Of a stretch of 33,963 nucleotides of DNA, positions 23,514-32,025 are shown piece by piece. Each line of letters starts with the position of its first letter. Positions within the stretch are counted from its first letter, which is position 1. Origin of the DNA: JAVKFF01 sp040226215 (GTDB lineage: Bacteria; Pseudomonadota; Alphaproteobacteria; DSM-16000; Inquilinaceae); assembly GCA_040226215.1 (NCBI GenBank), contig JAVKFF010000182.1:1-33963 (forward strand). Direction: 5' to 3'. The notes under the pieces were generated by a model. That model was not told the DNA's origin, did no database searches, and saw only the letters and a program-made list of their open reading frames with translations. A program made the position numbers and the translations under genes.

Positions 23514-24303
23514 GGCGCGCCGAGGCGGCCGCGAGGAGCCGAATAAACGCCGCGCCGCCGATCACGTTGGCGAGGCGACGGCGATGACGCCGGAAGAAGC
23601 GGAAGCGCCGGCCGTCATCCGCCAGGCGGCTCCAGCGCGCCTCGAGATACCGGGCGTAGCGCGTGTCGGCGTGACCGCCGCGGCGAACCGTTGCCAGAAC
23701 GCCCGCCAGACCCTCGTCGCGCGCCGCCTGTCCGGGCCGGGCAATCACGCCGCAGCCATAGTCCACGTCGACGGTGACGAAGGGATCGGCCAGGGCCCGG
23801 GTGATGTCGACGAAGGCCCGGTAGGTTTCCCCGCACCAAGCGCCATCGACATAGTTCGGCGATACCAGCGCGGGATGACCGGGCAGGCAGTCGTGCACCA
23901 CCAGGGCGCCGCCGGGCCGGAGGCGCCGCCAGACGGCCTCGATATCGCGCAGGGATTGGTCGTAGGTGTGGAACGGATCGACGAGCGCGATGTCGATCGC
24001 GCCGGCCGCCGCATCGAGGGCCGCCAGCGGCGCGGCGATGTCCAGCCCGTCGGTCGACCAGTCGGCAGGTTGTTCGCTTCCCCCGCGTCGGCGAGAGCCG
24101 GTCGCCTCGCGGCCATACTCGATCCGCAGCGCCTCGGTCAGCTGCTGGCGGTCGAGCCGGTCGAAGCGGAGGCCGGTGGTCGGTGTCGAGAGCTCGAGGA
24201 AGCGGCGGTAGCCGAAGCGTCGCGCCAGCAGGTTGACGATGGCCATCTTGTCGAGCGCGGGTGGCGCGCCCGCCGAGCCCACAGGCTCAGGCAGCGGCGC
24301 CAT
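23464..24303 (-). CDS. Class I SAM-dependent methyltransferase-like protein
   Basis: A 279-residue protein of the Methyltransf_24 type. The core runs 'MAIVNLLARRFGYRRFLELSTPTTG', then 'AGAIDIALVDPFHTYDQSLRDIEAVWRRLRPGGALVVHDCLPGH' (motifs around beta strands 4 and 5) and 'YVDGAWCGETYRAFVDI'. The glycine-rich SAM loop is weak (ELSTPTTG instead of E.G.G.G), so methyl transfer is uncertain. The C-terminus is Arg-rich and overlaps the convergent oxidoreductase gene. The start overlaps the upstream monooxygenase stop. The ATG at 24303 is my choice; 24321 and 24246 are possible. Proteins like this often act on small molecules or glycans. Confidence 0.65.
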   Translation of the reverse strand: MAPLPEPVGSAGAPPALDKMAIVNLLARRFGYRRFLELSTPTTGLRFDRLDRQQLTEALRIEYGREATGSRRRGGSEQPADWSTDGLDIAAPLAALDAAAGAIDIALVDPFHTYDQSLRDIEAVWRRLRPGGALVVHDCLPGHPALVSPNYVDGAWCGETYRAFVDITRALADPFVTVDVDYGCGVIARPGQAARDEGLAGVLATVRRGGHADTRYARYLEARWSRLADDGRRFRFFRRHRRRLANVIGGAAFIRLLAAASARPIPVSPAGGRSTGSVR

Positions 24304-25480
24304 CGACGGCCCGTCCGCCATAGAGCCAGGCGATGGCGTCGTAGAGCTGATCGGTCGATTTCGACTTGATCATGCTGTCCCGCACGGCGGCATGGGCGCC
24401 GGCAGGGTGATAGACATGCTCGCCCAGGAAGCGCGAGACGAGCTGGACCCGGGCGGTGCGCACCACGCGCGCCTGGCGATAGGCCTCGAAGGCCGGTTCC
24501 ACGTCGCCGCCATGGTCGTCCATCATGTGGGCGAGTGCGACCGCGTCCTCCATCGCCATGCAGGCGCCCTGGGCGGCGTATTGCAGCATCGGGTGGGCGG
24601 CGTCGCCCAGCAGCGCCACCCGGCCGTCGACCCAGTTGTCCACCGGATCGCGGTCGCACAGCACCCACAGCTTCCAATCGTTGCCGTGCTCGATGATCGA
24701 GCGCACGCGTTCGTGCGTGTGGGCGAAGCCGCGCGCCACCTCCGCCTTCTCCACCGGCTGGCCGGCGACCGGCTCCGGCGCGTCGTTGTGGTAGGTGACG
24801 ACCAGATTGAACAGCTTCCAGCCCGACAGCGGGTAGTGCACCGCGTGGCATTTCGGCCCGGCCCACAGGGTGGCGGCGTTCCAGCGCAGGTCCTCGGGCA
24901 TCTGCTCTGTCGGGATGACGGAGCGGTAGGTGGTGTGGCCGGAGACCCGGGGCGCGCCGTCGCCCACCACCTTGCCGCGCACCCTGGACCAGAGGCCGTC
25001 GGCACCGACCAGCGCCCGCCCGGTCACGCGGTCGCCCGACGCCAGGGTGACGGTCACCGAGGCGCCGTCCTGGTCGTAGTCGACGACCTCCGAGGCGGGC
25101 CTCAGATCGACGATGTCGCTCGCCCGGCAGGCGTCGAGCAGCACCTTGTGCAGGTCGCCGCGATGCACCACGGCATAGGGATTGCCGAAGCGCTCCCGGA
25201 ACGGCGCGTCGAGCGGAATGTGGGTGATCTCCTCGCCCTTGAGCGCGTCCATCAGGCGCAAGGCCTCAATATAGACCGCGGTGCGCCGCGCCTCCCGGCC
25301 GACGCCTAGATAGTCGAAGGCGTGGAAGGCGTTGGGGCCGAGCTGGATACCGGCGCCGATCTCGCCGAAGGCCCGCGCCTTCTCGAAAACGATCGCCGGA
25401 ATGCCGAAGCGCGACAGGCCGAGCGCCGTCGCTAGCCCGCCGATGCCGCCGCCGGCGATGAGGATCGGTTGCAAGGTCAA
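24287..25480 (-). CDS. FAD-dependent aromatic hydroxylase, 3-hydroxybenzoate 6-monooxygenase-like
   Basis: A 397-residue group A flavoprotein monooxygenase (NAD(P)H, O2). The FAD dinucleotide motif is IAGGGIGGLATAL (from residue 8). The DG motif is in GADGLWSRVRGKV, and the FAD-ribityl motif GDAAHP is followed by MLQYAAQGACMAMEDA. That LQY.AQGACMA form and CHAVHYPLSG are features of 3-hydroxybenzoate 6-hydroxylases, which make gentisate; salicylate 1-hydroxylase is the main alternative. No ATG or GTG start exists: an in-frame TAA precedes three TTG codons (25495, 25480, 25474). I chose TTG 25480, which has a GGAG upstream, though at long spacing. It overlaps the methyltransferase start. Gentisate 1,2-dioxygenase is not seen nearby. 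Confidence 0.75.
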   Translation of the reverse strand: MTLQPILIAGGGIGGLATALGLSRFGIPAIVFEKARAFGEIGAGIQLGPNAFHAFDYLGVGREARRTAVYIEALRLMDALKGEEITHIPLDAPFRERFGNPYAVVHRGDLHKVLLDACRASDIVDLRPASEVVDYDQDGASVTVTLASGDRVTGRALVGADGLWSRVRGKVVGDGAPRVSGHTTYRSVIPTEQMPEDLRWNAATLWAGPKCHAVHYPLSGWKLFNLVVTYHNDAPEPVAGQPVEKAEVARGFAHTHERVRSIIEHGNDWKLWVLCDRDPVDNWVDGRVALLGDAAHPMLQYAAQGACMAMEDAVALAHMMDDHGGDVEPAFEAYRQARVVRTARVQLVSRFLGEHVYHPAGAHAAVRDSMIKSKSTDQLYDAIAWLYGGRAVDGAAA

Positions 25481-25688
25481 GGGGGCGGGCTCCAACGGTT
25501 ACCGGCGGCCTGGGTCGGCCTGTCCGACTCGGATGCCCCCGTTTCTACACAGCCCATTGCCGGCGGGTCCAGTTCGATGGGCGCACAGCACCCTGGGAGC
25601 GCCCGTTACACATCGTCACCCGCCGCGCCTTTATCGTTACCGCAAGCAGGCGCATTCTCGGCGTCCTGCAACGCCTTCACGCGGACGC
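25481..25688. promoter_or_regulatory. Divergent monooxygenase / hydrolase intergenic region
   Basis: This region of 208 bases separates the divergent hydroxylase and serine hydrolase genes and should hold both promoters. No ORF with family features and no clear -35/-10 pair or palindrome were found. Confidence 0.3.
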
Positions 25689-26690
25689 ATGTCCATGCCG
25701 GTCACCAGACGCACTGTCATCGCCGGCGCGGCGGCCCTGATCGCCCTGCCGCGCCTCGCCTTCGCCCAGTCGGGCCCGCTGGAAGCCGCGGCCGCCTATT
25801 CGGCGGACCGGCGCGGCGTCTCCTTCCTGGTGCTCGACCATGGCCAGCCGATCCACGAGCACTACCCGAACGGGGGCGGGCCGGACCGCGCCTGGGAACT
25901 TGCCAGCGGCACCAAGAGCTTCAGCGGCATCATCGCCGCCGCGGCAGTGCGTGACGGTCTGCTGGCGCTCGACGAGCCCTGCGCCGCGACGCTGCCGGAA
26001 TGGCGGGACGGCCGCGCGGCGATCACCTTGCGCCAGCTGCTGACCCTGACCGGCGGCATCGAGAGCGGCATCGGCCGTCCGCCCGGCTATGCGGCGGCAG
26101 TTGGCGCCATGCCGACCGCCGCCCCGGGGAGCCGCTTCGACTACGGGCCGGTACCTTTCCAGATCTTCGGCGAGATCATGCGCCGCAAGCTGCGCGCAAC
26201 GGGCCGCGAGGGCGACCCGGTGGCCTGGCTCAACGATCGCGTGCTGACGCCGCTCGGCATCGCCGCCAGCGACTGGCGCCACGGCCGGGACGGCAACCCG
26301 ATGCTGCCCCAGGGCGCGCAGTTCACGGCACGCGCCTTGGCCGCCTTCGGTCAGTACGTGCTCTCGGGCAGTCCCGGGCTCGATCCCTCCGCGCTGGCGG
26401 CCTGCTTCACCGGCAGCGCGGCCAATCCGGGCTACGGGCTGACCTGGTGGCTGCTGCGGCCCGGCCTCCTTGGCCCCACGGACAGCGACCGCCAGGATTT
26501 CGCCGCGCTGGGCCGGGCCTTCGCGGACGAGGACATCGTCATGGCGGCCGGGGCCGGCGACCAGCGGCTCTACCTGGTGCGCCGCCGTGGCCTGGTCGTG
26601 GTGCGCCAGGCCCGCGGCATCCTGCGCGCCATGCTGGGCGGCAGCGACTGGTCGGACGCCGAATTCCTGTCGCTGCTGCTCCGCGCCTGA
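25689..26690 (+). CDS. Tat-exported serine hydrolase, beta-lactamase/PBP fold
   Basis: A 333-residue protein of the class C beta-lactamase/esterase EstB-like fold. The N-terminus has a twin-Arg signal (TRRTVIAGAAALIALPRLAFA, shown as TRRTV then a hydrophobic core) with AFA cleavage near residue 26. The S-x-x-K motif is SGTK (73-76), in the family context W.LASGTKSFSG. The second motif, normally Y-x-N, here reads FDYGPVPFQ with Pro in place of Asn. A LLTLTGGIES segment follows the usual SxxK-to-YxN spacing. Such proteins are periplasmic esterases or peptidases of unknown substrate. It ends four bases before the convergent crystallin-like gene. Confidence 0.78.
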   Translation: MSMPVTRRTVIAGAAALIALPRLAFAQSGPLEAAAAYSADRRGVSFLVLDHGQPIHEHYPNGGGPDRAWELASGTKSFSGIIAAAAVRDGLLALDEPCAATLPEWRDGRAAITLRQLLTLTGGIESGIGRPPGYAAAVGAMPTAAPGSRFDYGPVPFQIFGEIMRRKLRATGREGDPVAWLNDRVLTPLGIAASDWRHGRDGNPMLPQGAQFTARALAAFGQYVLSGSPGLDPSALAACFTGSAANPGYGLTWWLLRPGLLGPTDSDRQDFAALGRAFADEDIVMAAGAGDQRLYLVRRRGLVVVRQARGILRAMLGGSDWSDAEFLSLLLRA

Positions 26691-26694
26691 TGGC

Positions 26695-28029
26695 CTACTG
26701 GAACGCCTCCTGCCAGTTTCGTCCCGACGGACCGTAGAGCCGGATGGTATTGACCACCGCCAGCCCCTGCATCAGGCCGTTGGGCACCGTCAGGTTCAGC
26801 GAGAAGGGCAACTGGCCGACCAGGCCGGTCGGCGTGTAGGTGCCCTGTTGAGCCTGCGCCTGGTAGCTCTCGAAGCGCCAGCCTGGCGCCAGCTGCCGGT
26901 TGGCGAAGAATGTCGCGGTGCAGGTCACCTGCTGGCCTAGAAGCGCGGGGTTCGGCATCAGGATCACCTGGTTGCCCGCCTGGATGCAGGCGGTCGGGCC
27001 GCTGACCTGGGTCGAGAAGCCCCAGCCCCGTTGCTGGGCATAACCGATCGCCTGGGCGGCCGGTACGTCGTAGCGCGTCTCGGTCACCGGCGGCGGCTGG
27101 TTGCCGGGAATACCCAGGCAGTAGCGCCGCCCGTCGTTCAGCTGGCCGGCCTCGGCCGTGCCGGGCAGGCAGACGCACTGGCCACTCGCCGGATCGGGCT
27201 GGGTCGACTGGTGGCAGTTGAACCGGCAGACCGGCGGGTTCACCGAGGTGTCCAGGTACTGATAGGTCGGATTGCACTCCGGCGGCGGCGGCGGAGGTGG
27301 TGGTGGCGGCGGTGGCGGCGGATCGTCCTGCGGTGGTGGCGGAGGCGGGGTATCCGCGACCGGCATGGCCGAAGACATCAGGTCGCCCGGAAAGGTGCCC
27401 GGCGGATAGCCCGGGACGTTGGCGATGTCGGGGTAGTCGCCGGGTCCCAGCGTCACGCTCGGCCGGTTCGGCGGCGCCCCGTAATTGGCGTCGCGGTAGA
27501 GCGTCCAGGTGCCGTTGACCACGCGCACCGACTCCGTGTCGTTGTCGAAGTCGATGTTGTCGAAATCGGGTTCCGCGGCGGTGAGCAGCCGGCCGGAGCC
27601 ATTGAAGTTGGTGTCGTCGAACAGGATGACGACGGGTGGCGGCGTTCCGGGCGTTTGCTGCGCCAGCTGCACCGAGGACATGCGGTCGTCCGGGAACTGG
27701 CCGCCCGAAGCTTCCTCGACGCTCCAGCAGTCATCGGGGCTGGGGCCGAGGGAGAAGGGCGGCCCGTTGTCGGTGCCGAACTGGGCATCGCGGTAGAAGT
27801 ACCAGGTCCCGCTGATCACCCTGACGGAGTCGACCTCGTTGTCGAAATCGATGATGTCGAAGTCGTAGATCGAGTCGATCAGGGCGCGGTACTCGCCGGT
27901 GCAATTGTCGTCGTCGTAGAGATAGACCTCCGACGTGGTCTGCGCACTTGCCGGCAGGCCCGACAGGCCATAGGCGGCGATCGCCGCCGCGAGCGCGAGC
28001 CATCCGCGGCTCTGCATGGTTCCCGCCAT
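26695..28029 (-). CDS. Secreted protein with two beta/gamma-crystallin-like domains and Cys-rich module
   Basis: A 444-residue exported protein; the signal peptide has a hydrophobic core at about 10-22 and an ASA motif near 27-29. Two homologous domains follow. The first, 33-124, runs VYLYDDDNCTGEYRAL, then FDNEVDSVRVISGTWYFYRDAQFG. The second, 132-224, runs VILFDDTNFNGSGRLL, then FDNDTESVRVVNGTWTLYRDANYG. They share the S-V-R-V-x-x-G-T-W-x-x-Y-R-D signature and a crystallin/I36-like Greek-key pattern with acidic loops that may bind Ca2+. Residues 237-250 are 14 prolines. Residues 252-304 hold six Cys (EGF- or knottin-like). The rest (315-444) is unassigned. Start 28029 is set by GGGGAGG five bases upstream. 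No named family was recognised with certainty. Confidence 0.72.
   Translation of the reverse strand: MAGTMQSRGWLALAAAIAAYGLSGLPASAQTTSEVYLYDDDNCTGEYRALIDSIYDFDIIDFDNEVDSVRVISGTWYFYRDAQFGTDNGPPFSLGPSPDDCWSVEEASGGQFPDDRMSSVQLAQQTPGTPPPVVILFDDTNFNGSGRLLTAAEPDFDNIDFDNDTESVRVVNGTWTLYRDANYGAPPNRPSVTLGPGDYPDIANVPGYPPGTFPGDLMSSAMPVADTPPPPPPQDDPPPPPPPPPPPPPPECNPTYQYLDTSVNPPVCRFNCHQSTQPDPASGQCVCLPGTAEAGQLNDGRRYCLGIPGNQPPPVTETRYDVPAAQAIGYAQQRGWGFSTQVSGPTACIQAGNQVILMPNPALLGQQVTCTATFFANRQLAPGWRFESYQAQAQQGTYTPTGLVGQLPFSLNLTVPNGLMQGLAVVNTIRLYGPSGRNWQEAFQ
27280..27321 (-). repeat. Proline-codon tract (14 consecutive Pro)
   Basis: Fourteen consecutive CCN codons on the minus strand appear as a G-rich (CGG/TGG/AGG) run on the plus strand. 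It forms the linker between the crystallin-like domains and the Cys-rich module. A second, shorter Pro run lies just upstream in the protein. Such tracts can vary by slippage and may form G-quadruplex-like structures. Confidence 0.7.
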
Positions 28030-28160
28030 CGCATCCTCCCCTCGCTCCGCCTCGACAGTCTCAATATTATGAAAATTCTTCAACCGGACGGCGAGTCAAT
28101 CCGGTCACCGTCTACGACTTTCGCAAGCGAGGTGCCGATGCGCATCCATCGGAGGTGATC

Positions 28161-28188
28161 TTGACTGATCGATAAATAAAGATAGGAT
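28161..28188 (+). promoter_or_regulatory. Candidate sigma-70 promoter and operator upstream of the TetR gene
   Basis: TTGACT (28161-28166) and TAGGAT (28183-28188) are 16 bp apart in an AT-rich island within GC-rich DNA. The spacer contains GATCGATAAATAAAGA, including an ATCGAT palindrome that could be part of the TetR operator. The first gene starts 70 bp downstream. Confidence 0.5.
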
Positions 28189-28257
28189 TTCCGGTGTTCG
28201 GCCTCGCTCCACGAAGGCCGATAGAGGGACAGGAACGGGAAGGCCCGAGGGGAGACG

Positions 28258-28989
28258 ATGCCGCCGCAAACCGGCGAGAGCACGCGCAACGCCATCCTGG
28301 ACGCGGCCGAGGCGGTGTTCGCCCGGCACGGCTATGACGGCGCCTCGCTGCGCGCCATCGCCAACCGGGCCGGCGTCAACCAGCCGCTCATCCACTACCA
28401 TTTCGAGAGCAAGGACGGCCTGTTCCGCGCCGTGTTCCGGCGCCGCGCCGGGGCCATCAACCGGCAGCGCGAGATCACGCTGCAGGCGCTACGCCTGGAA
28501 TCCGGGCCTTCAGCTCCGGTGCTGGAGCAGGTGGTCGAGGCGCTGCTGCGGCCGACCATCGAACTCGGCCACGACAGCCGCCGTGGCGGTCGCCACTACG
28601 CCCAGCTCGTCGTCACCATGGCCAACGCCCCGGACGACCGCTCCAAGTCCCTGATCGCCGAGAACTACAACGCCATCGCCCGCACCTTCATCGCCGCCTT
28701 CCGGGAGTGCCTGCCGGACCTCTCGCCGGCGGATGCGGTGTGGGGCTACCTGCACGCCATCTCGATCGCGCTGACGCTGATGGCGCCGACCGGCCGCGCC
28801 GGCGACCTGACGGAAAGCAGCGACAGCGAACGGGCGGACGACAGCGATATCGAGGCGGTGCTGGAGCGCACCGTGCCCTTCATCTGCGCCGGGCTGCGCG
28901 CTCTGGCGAACCGCGGAAACGCCGGCCGTGCCGGCGACACCCCGTCCCCCGTCGCCGAGGCGGTCGCGGGAAAGCGACGACGCGCCTGA
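28258..28989 (+). CDS. TetR/AcrR family transcriptional regulator
   Basis: A 243-residue regulator. The N-terminal HTH (residues about 9-56) reads 'TRNAILDAAEAVFARHGYDGASLRAIANRAG' then 'VNQPLIHYHFESKDGLFRAVF', the standard TetR pattern with YHF. The rest is a helical ligand-binding domain that may resemble TetR_C-type dimerisers (ELGHDSRRGGRHYAQLVVTM.NAPDDRS). GAGGGGAG gives a strong ribosome-binding site. The TRAP genes follow 35 bp after its stop on the same strand, so it probably regulates this operon by sensing the imported acid or a CoA derivative. The operator was not identified with certainty. Confidence 0.9.
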   Translation: MPPQTGESTRNAILDAAEAVFARHGYDGASLRAIANRAGVNQPLIHYHFESKDGLFRAVFRRRAGAINRQREITLQALRLESGPSAPVLEQVVEALLRPTIELGHDSRRGGRHYAQLVVTMANAPDDRSKSLIAENYNAIARTFIAAFRECLPDLSPADAVWGYLHAISIALTLMAPTGRAGDLTESSDSERADDSDIEAVLERTVPFICAGLRALANRGNAGRAGDTPSPVAEAVAGKRRRA

Positions 28990-29024
28990 CAGGGCCGTCG
29001 CAAACGAGGAGGAGAAGACCCGAC

Positions 29025-30083
29025 ATGAAGCGCCCGATCCTTGCCACCAGCCTGGCCGTCGCCCTGGCCGCACCCGCCGCCGCCGGCGCGGAGACCATCA
29101 CCATCAACGTGGTCAACGGCCACCCGCCCATCTTCCTGTGGGTGAAGCATCTCAGCGAGACGCTGATCCCGACCGTCGACGCGGCGCTGGAAGGCACCGA
29201 GTACGAGATCGAGTGGAACGAATACTATGGCGGCGAACTGGCCGCCGTCGGCGGCGAACTGGAAGCGCTGGAGGACGGCCTCGCGGATATCGGCGTGGTG
29301 CCGACCGTCTTCGAGCCTTCGGCTCTGCCGCTGCAGAACGTCACCTATGTCACGCCCTTCGGCTCGCCCTCGCCGGAGCTGGTGCTCGAGGTCATCGACA
29401 ACCTGCACGGCACGGTGCCCGGCATGATCGAGAGCTGGGAGACCTATGGTCTCGAATATCTCGGCGGCGGCTTCGCGCTCGACAACTACCTCCTGATGAC
29501 CAGCTTTCCGGTCGAGAGCCTGGCCGACCTCGAGGGCCGGCGCATCGGCGCGCCCGGGCCGGCGGTCAACTGGCTGGAGGGCACCGGCGCCGTGGGTGTC
29601 TCGGGCAATTTGACGACCTATTACAACGACATCCAGACCGGTGTGTTCGAGGGTGTGATCGTCTTCCCGACAGCCGCCGCCCCGGCCCGCCTGTATGAGG
29701 TCGCACCCTATGTGACGATCACCAATTTCGGCGCCCAGTACGCCGGATCGGTGGTCGCCAACCAGGCCTGGCTGGAAGGCCAGCCGCAGGTCGTGCAGGA
29801 GGCGCTGCGCGCCGGTGCCGCGGCCTACACGCAGGCCTATATCGCCGAGCAGAGCCAGCGCGTCGACGGCGCCATGCAGGCCATGGTCGATGGCGGCGCC
29901 ACGGTGACGGAACTGGCCGCCGATCAGCAAGCCGCCTGGGCCGCCGCCCTGCCCAACGTGCCGCAGGAATGGGCCGCCAACGCCGAGAACCAGGGTCTGC
30001 CGGGCGGCGAGGTGCTGTCGGCCTACATGGACGCCTTGCGCGCCGCCGGCGTCGACCTGCCCCGCGACTGGGACCGGGAATAG
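29025..30083 (+). CDS. dctP: TRAP transporter solute-binding subunit, DctP family
   Basis: A 352-residue periplasmic protein with a Sec signal peptide (AGA motif, cleavage near 22). Family landmarks: 'INVVNGHPPIFLWVKHLSETLIPTVDAAL', 'ALEDGLADIGVVPTVFEP' in the first lobe, the conserved Arg and 'DLEGRRIGAPGPAVNWLEGTGAVGV' region, and 'DIQTGVFEGVIVFPTAA'. Ligands of the family are carboxylates; the bound solute here is unknown. AGGAGGAG lies 10 bases before the ATG. DctQ and DctM follow directly, making a complete tripartite transporter. It belongs to the DctP type with long signal regions in alphaproteobacterial catabolic operons. Confidence 0.9.
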   Translation: MKRPILATSLAVALAAPAAAGAETITINVVNGHPPIFLWVKHLSETLIPTVDAALEGTEYEIEWNEYYGGELAAVGGELEALEDGLADIGVVPTVFEPSALPLQNVTYVTPFGSPSPELVLEVIDNLHGTVPGMIESWETYGLEYLGGGFALDNYLLMTSFPVESLADLEGRRIGAPGPAVNWLEGTGAVGVSGNLTTYYNDIQTGVFEGVIVFPTAAAPARLYEVAPYVTITNFGAQYAGSVVANQAWLEGQPQVVQEALRAGAAAYTQAYIAEQSQRVDGAMQAMVDGGATVTELAADQQAAWAAALPNVPQEWAANAENQGLPGGEVLSAYMDALRAAGVDLPRDWDRE

Positions 30084-30119
30084 ACGGCATCCGCCCGGCC
30101 GGTTGACGGACAGGCGACG

Positions 30120-30695
30120 ATGCCCGGCATGCCCGACATCGCCACGGGATGGCGTCCGCTGGACCGGCTGGTCCGGCTGGTGGACGCCATCACCTCGGGC
30201 ATGAACGCCATCGGCACGGCATGGATCCTGGCGCTGATGCTGCTGATCAATGCCGACGTCGTCGGCCGCGGCGCCTTCGGCGCGCCGATCAGCGGCGTGC
30301 CGGAAATGGTCGCCCTGTCGATCATGGGCATCGTCTTCCTGCAACTGGCCAACACCCTTCGCTCGGGCAAGCTGACCCGCTCCGACGCCCTGCTCGATCT
30401 GGCGCGAAAGCTGGCGCCGAGGCTGGGCTACGCGCTCGACGCTCTTTTCCACCTGCTGGGCGCCGTCCTCGTCTGGGTGGTGCTATCGAGCTTCTTCCCG
30501 CGCCTCGTGCGCTCCTGGGAACGGGACGAGTTCGTCGGCGCGATCGGCAACTTCACCGCGCCCACCTGGCCGATCAACGCGATCGTCGTTCTCGGCGCCG
30601 CGGCCATGCTGGTCACCTTCGCGCTCAAGGCGCTCTGCCTCGCCCTGCTTGCCGCAAGGGGCGCCCCCGACCGCCGACAGGGCAAGGCGCCGTGA
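30120..30695 (+). CDS. dctQ: TRAP transporter small permease subunit, DctQ family
   Basis: A 191-residue membrane protein with four predicted helices, about 29-47, 62-84, 106-125 and 147-170. 'DVVGRGAFGAPISGVPEMVALSIMGIVFLQLANTLRSGKLTRSDALLD' matches the DctQ core, including the conserved E-M/L and G-x-x-x-R loop. It sits 36 bp after dctP, and its stop overlaps the dctM start (GTGA, 30692-30695). It binds the large subunit in Na+-driven solute uptake. Confidence 0.88.
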   Translation: MPGMPDIATGWRPLDRLVRLVDAITSGMNAIGTAWILALMLLINADVVGRGAFGAPISGVPEMVALSIMGIVFLQLANTLRSGKLTRSDALLDLARKLAPRLGYALDALFHLLGAVLVWVVLSSFFPRLVRSWERDEFVGAIGNFTAPTWPINAIVVLGAAAMLVTFALKALCLALLAARGAPDRRQGKAP

Positions 30696-31999
30696 CCGGG
30701 CTGGAGATCGGGGCGTACTCGCTGGTCGCCATGGTGGTGCTGGTCTATGCCGGCCTGCACGTGCCCATCGCGCTCGCCCTGGTCAGCTTCGTCGGCGTCT
30801 GGATCCTGCGCGACAGCGCGGTGATGTCCGGCCGCCTGATGGCGCTGGCGACGGAGGAGAGCATCTCCTCCTACCTGTTCGGCGTGGTGCCGCTTTTCGT
30901 GCTGATGGGCCTGGTGGTCAGCGAGGCCGATATCGGCCGCGACACCTTCGACGTCGCCAACCGCGCCTTCCGCCGCATCAAGGGCGGGCTGGGCATGGCG
31001 ACGGTCGGCGCCAACGCGGTCTTCGCCGCGGTCACCGGCATCTCCATCGCCTCGGCCGCCGTGTTCGCCCGCGTCGCCGTCCCGGAGATGCTGCGCGTCG
31101 GCCACAAGCCGCGCTTCGCCGTCGGCGTGGTCGCCGGCTCCTCCGTGCTGGGCATGCTGATCCCGCCCTCTCTGCTGCTGATCCTGTTCGCCGTCCTGTC
31201 GGAGCAGTCGGTCGGCGCCCTGTTCATCGCCGGCATCCTGCCCGGCATCACGATGGCCGTCGCCTTCTGCCTGGCGATCTGGCTGATGGCCCACCGCTTC
31301 AAGGGCTTCGTCGGCGAGGCCCGGCCAGACGCCGAGACGATGGCCGGCGGCAGCCTGGAGATCGCCTCCAAGCTGCTGCCCCTGCTCGCCCTTGTCGTGC
31401 TGGTGCTCGGCGGCATCTATGGCGGCTGGTTCACGCCGACGGAGGCGGGCGCGGTCGGCGCGCTGGGCGCCATCGTGATCGCCGCCGTGAAGCGCCGCCT
31501 GCCGCTCCGCAGCCTCTGGAAGGTCACCATCGAGACCGGGCACATCACCGCCTCGATCTGCTTCCTGATCATCGCCGCGACGATGTACAGCCGCATGCTG
31601 TCGCTGAGCGGCCTGCCGGAATACCTCGCCGGCTGGATCGTCGGCGCGGATATCGGGCTCTACGGCACGCTGGCGGTCTATGTCCTGATCATCATCGCCA
31701 TGGGGACGATCCTCGACTCGTCCTCCATCATGCTGATCGTCCTGCCGCTGGTGCTGCCGGTGGCGATCGAGCTCGGCATCGACCTGATCTGGTTCGGCAT
31801 CATCACCGTCATCGCCGTGGAGATCGGCCTCCTGACACCGCCGCTCGGCCTCTCGGTCTACGTCATCAAGGGCACGCTGGCCGAGCAGGACATCGCCTTG
31901 GGGGACATCTTCAGGGGCGCCGCGCCCTTCGCTCTGATCATGCTGCTGGTGCTGATCCTGGTCATCGCCGTGCCAGGCCTCAGCCTCTGGCTGCTCTGA
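30692..31999 (+). CDS. dctM: TRAP transporter large permease subunit, DctM family
   Basis: A 435-residue protein with the DctM fold (about 12 helices) that carries the Na+/solute route. 'GVVPLFVLMGLVVSEADIGRDTFDVANRAFRRIKGGLGMATVGANAVFAAVTGISIASAAVFARVAVPEML' is diagnostic. 'IPPSLLLILFAVLSEQSVGALFIAGILPG', 'GIYGGWFTPTEAGAVGALGA' and 'LLTPPLGLSVYVIKG' are further family motifs. It starts with GTG overlapping the dctQ stop. The catabolic cyclase gene begins 26 bp after it. Long motifs here are quoted in pieces of the conserved region; the match covers the whole protein. Confidence 0.92.
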   Translation: MTGLEIGAYSLVAMVVLVYAGLHVPIALALVSFVGVWILRDSAVMSGRLMALATEESISSYLFGVVPLFVLMGLVVSEADIGRDTFDVANRAFRRIKGGLGMATVGANAVFAAVTGISIASAAVFARVAVPEMLRVGHKPRFAVGVVAGSSVLGMLIPPSLLLILFAVLSEQSVGALFIAGILPGITMAVAFCLAIWLMAHRFKGFVGEARPDAETMAGGSLEIASKLLPLLALVVLVLGGIYGGWFTPTEAGAVGALGAIVIAAVKRRLPLRSLWKVTIETGHITASICFLIIAATMYSRMLSLSGLPEYLAGWIVGADIGLYGTLAVYVLIIIAMGTILDSSSIMLIVLPLVLPVAIELGIDLIWFGIITVIAVEIGLLTPPLGLSVYVIKGTLAEQDIALGDIFRGAAPFALIMLLVLILVIAVPGLSLWLL

Positions 32000-32025
32000 C
32001 CCGTACGCCAGGAGACCATGCGACA

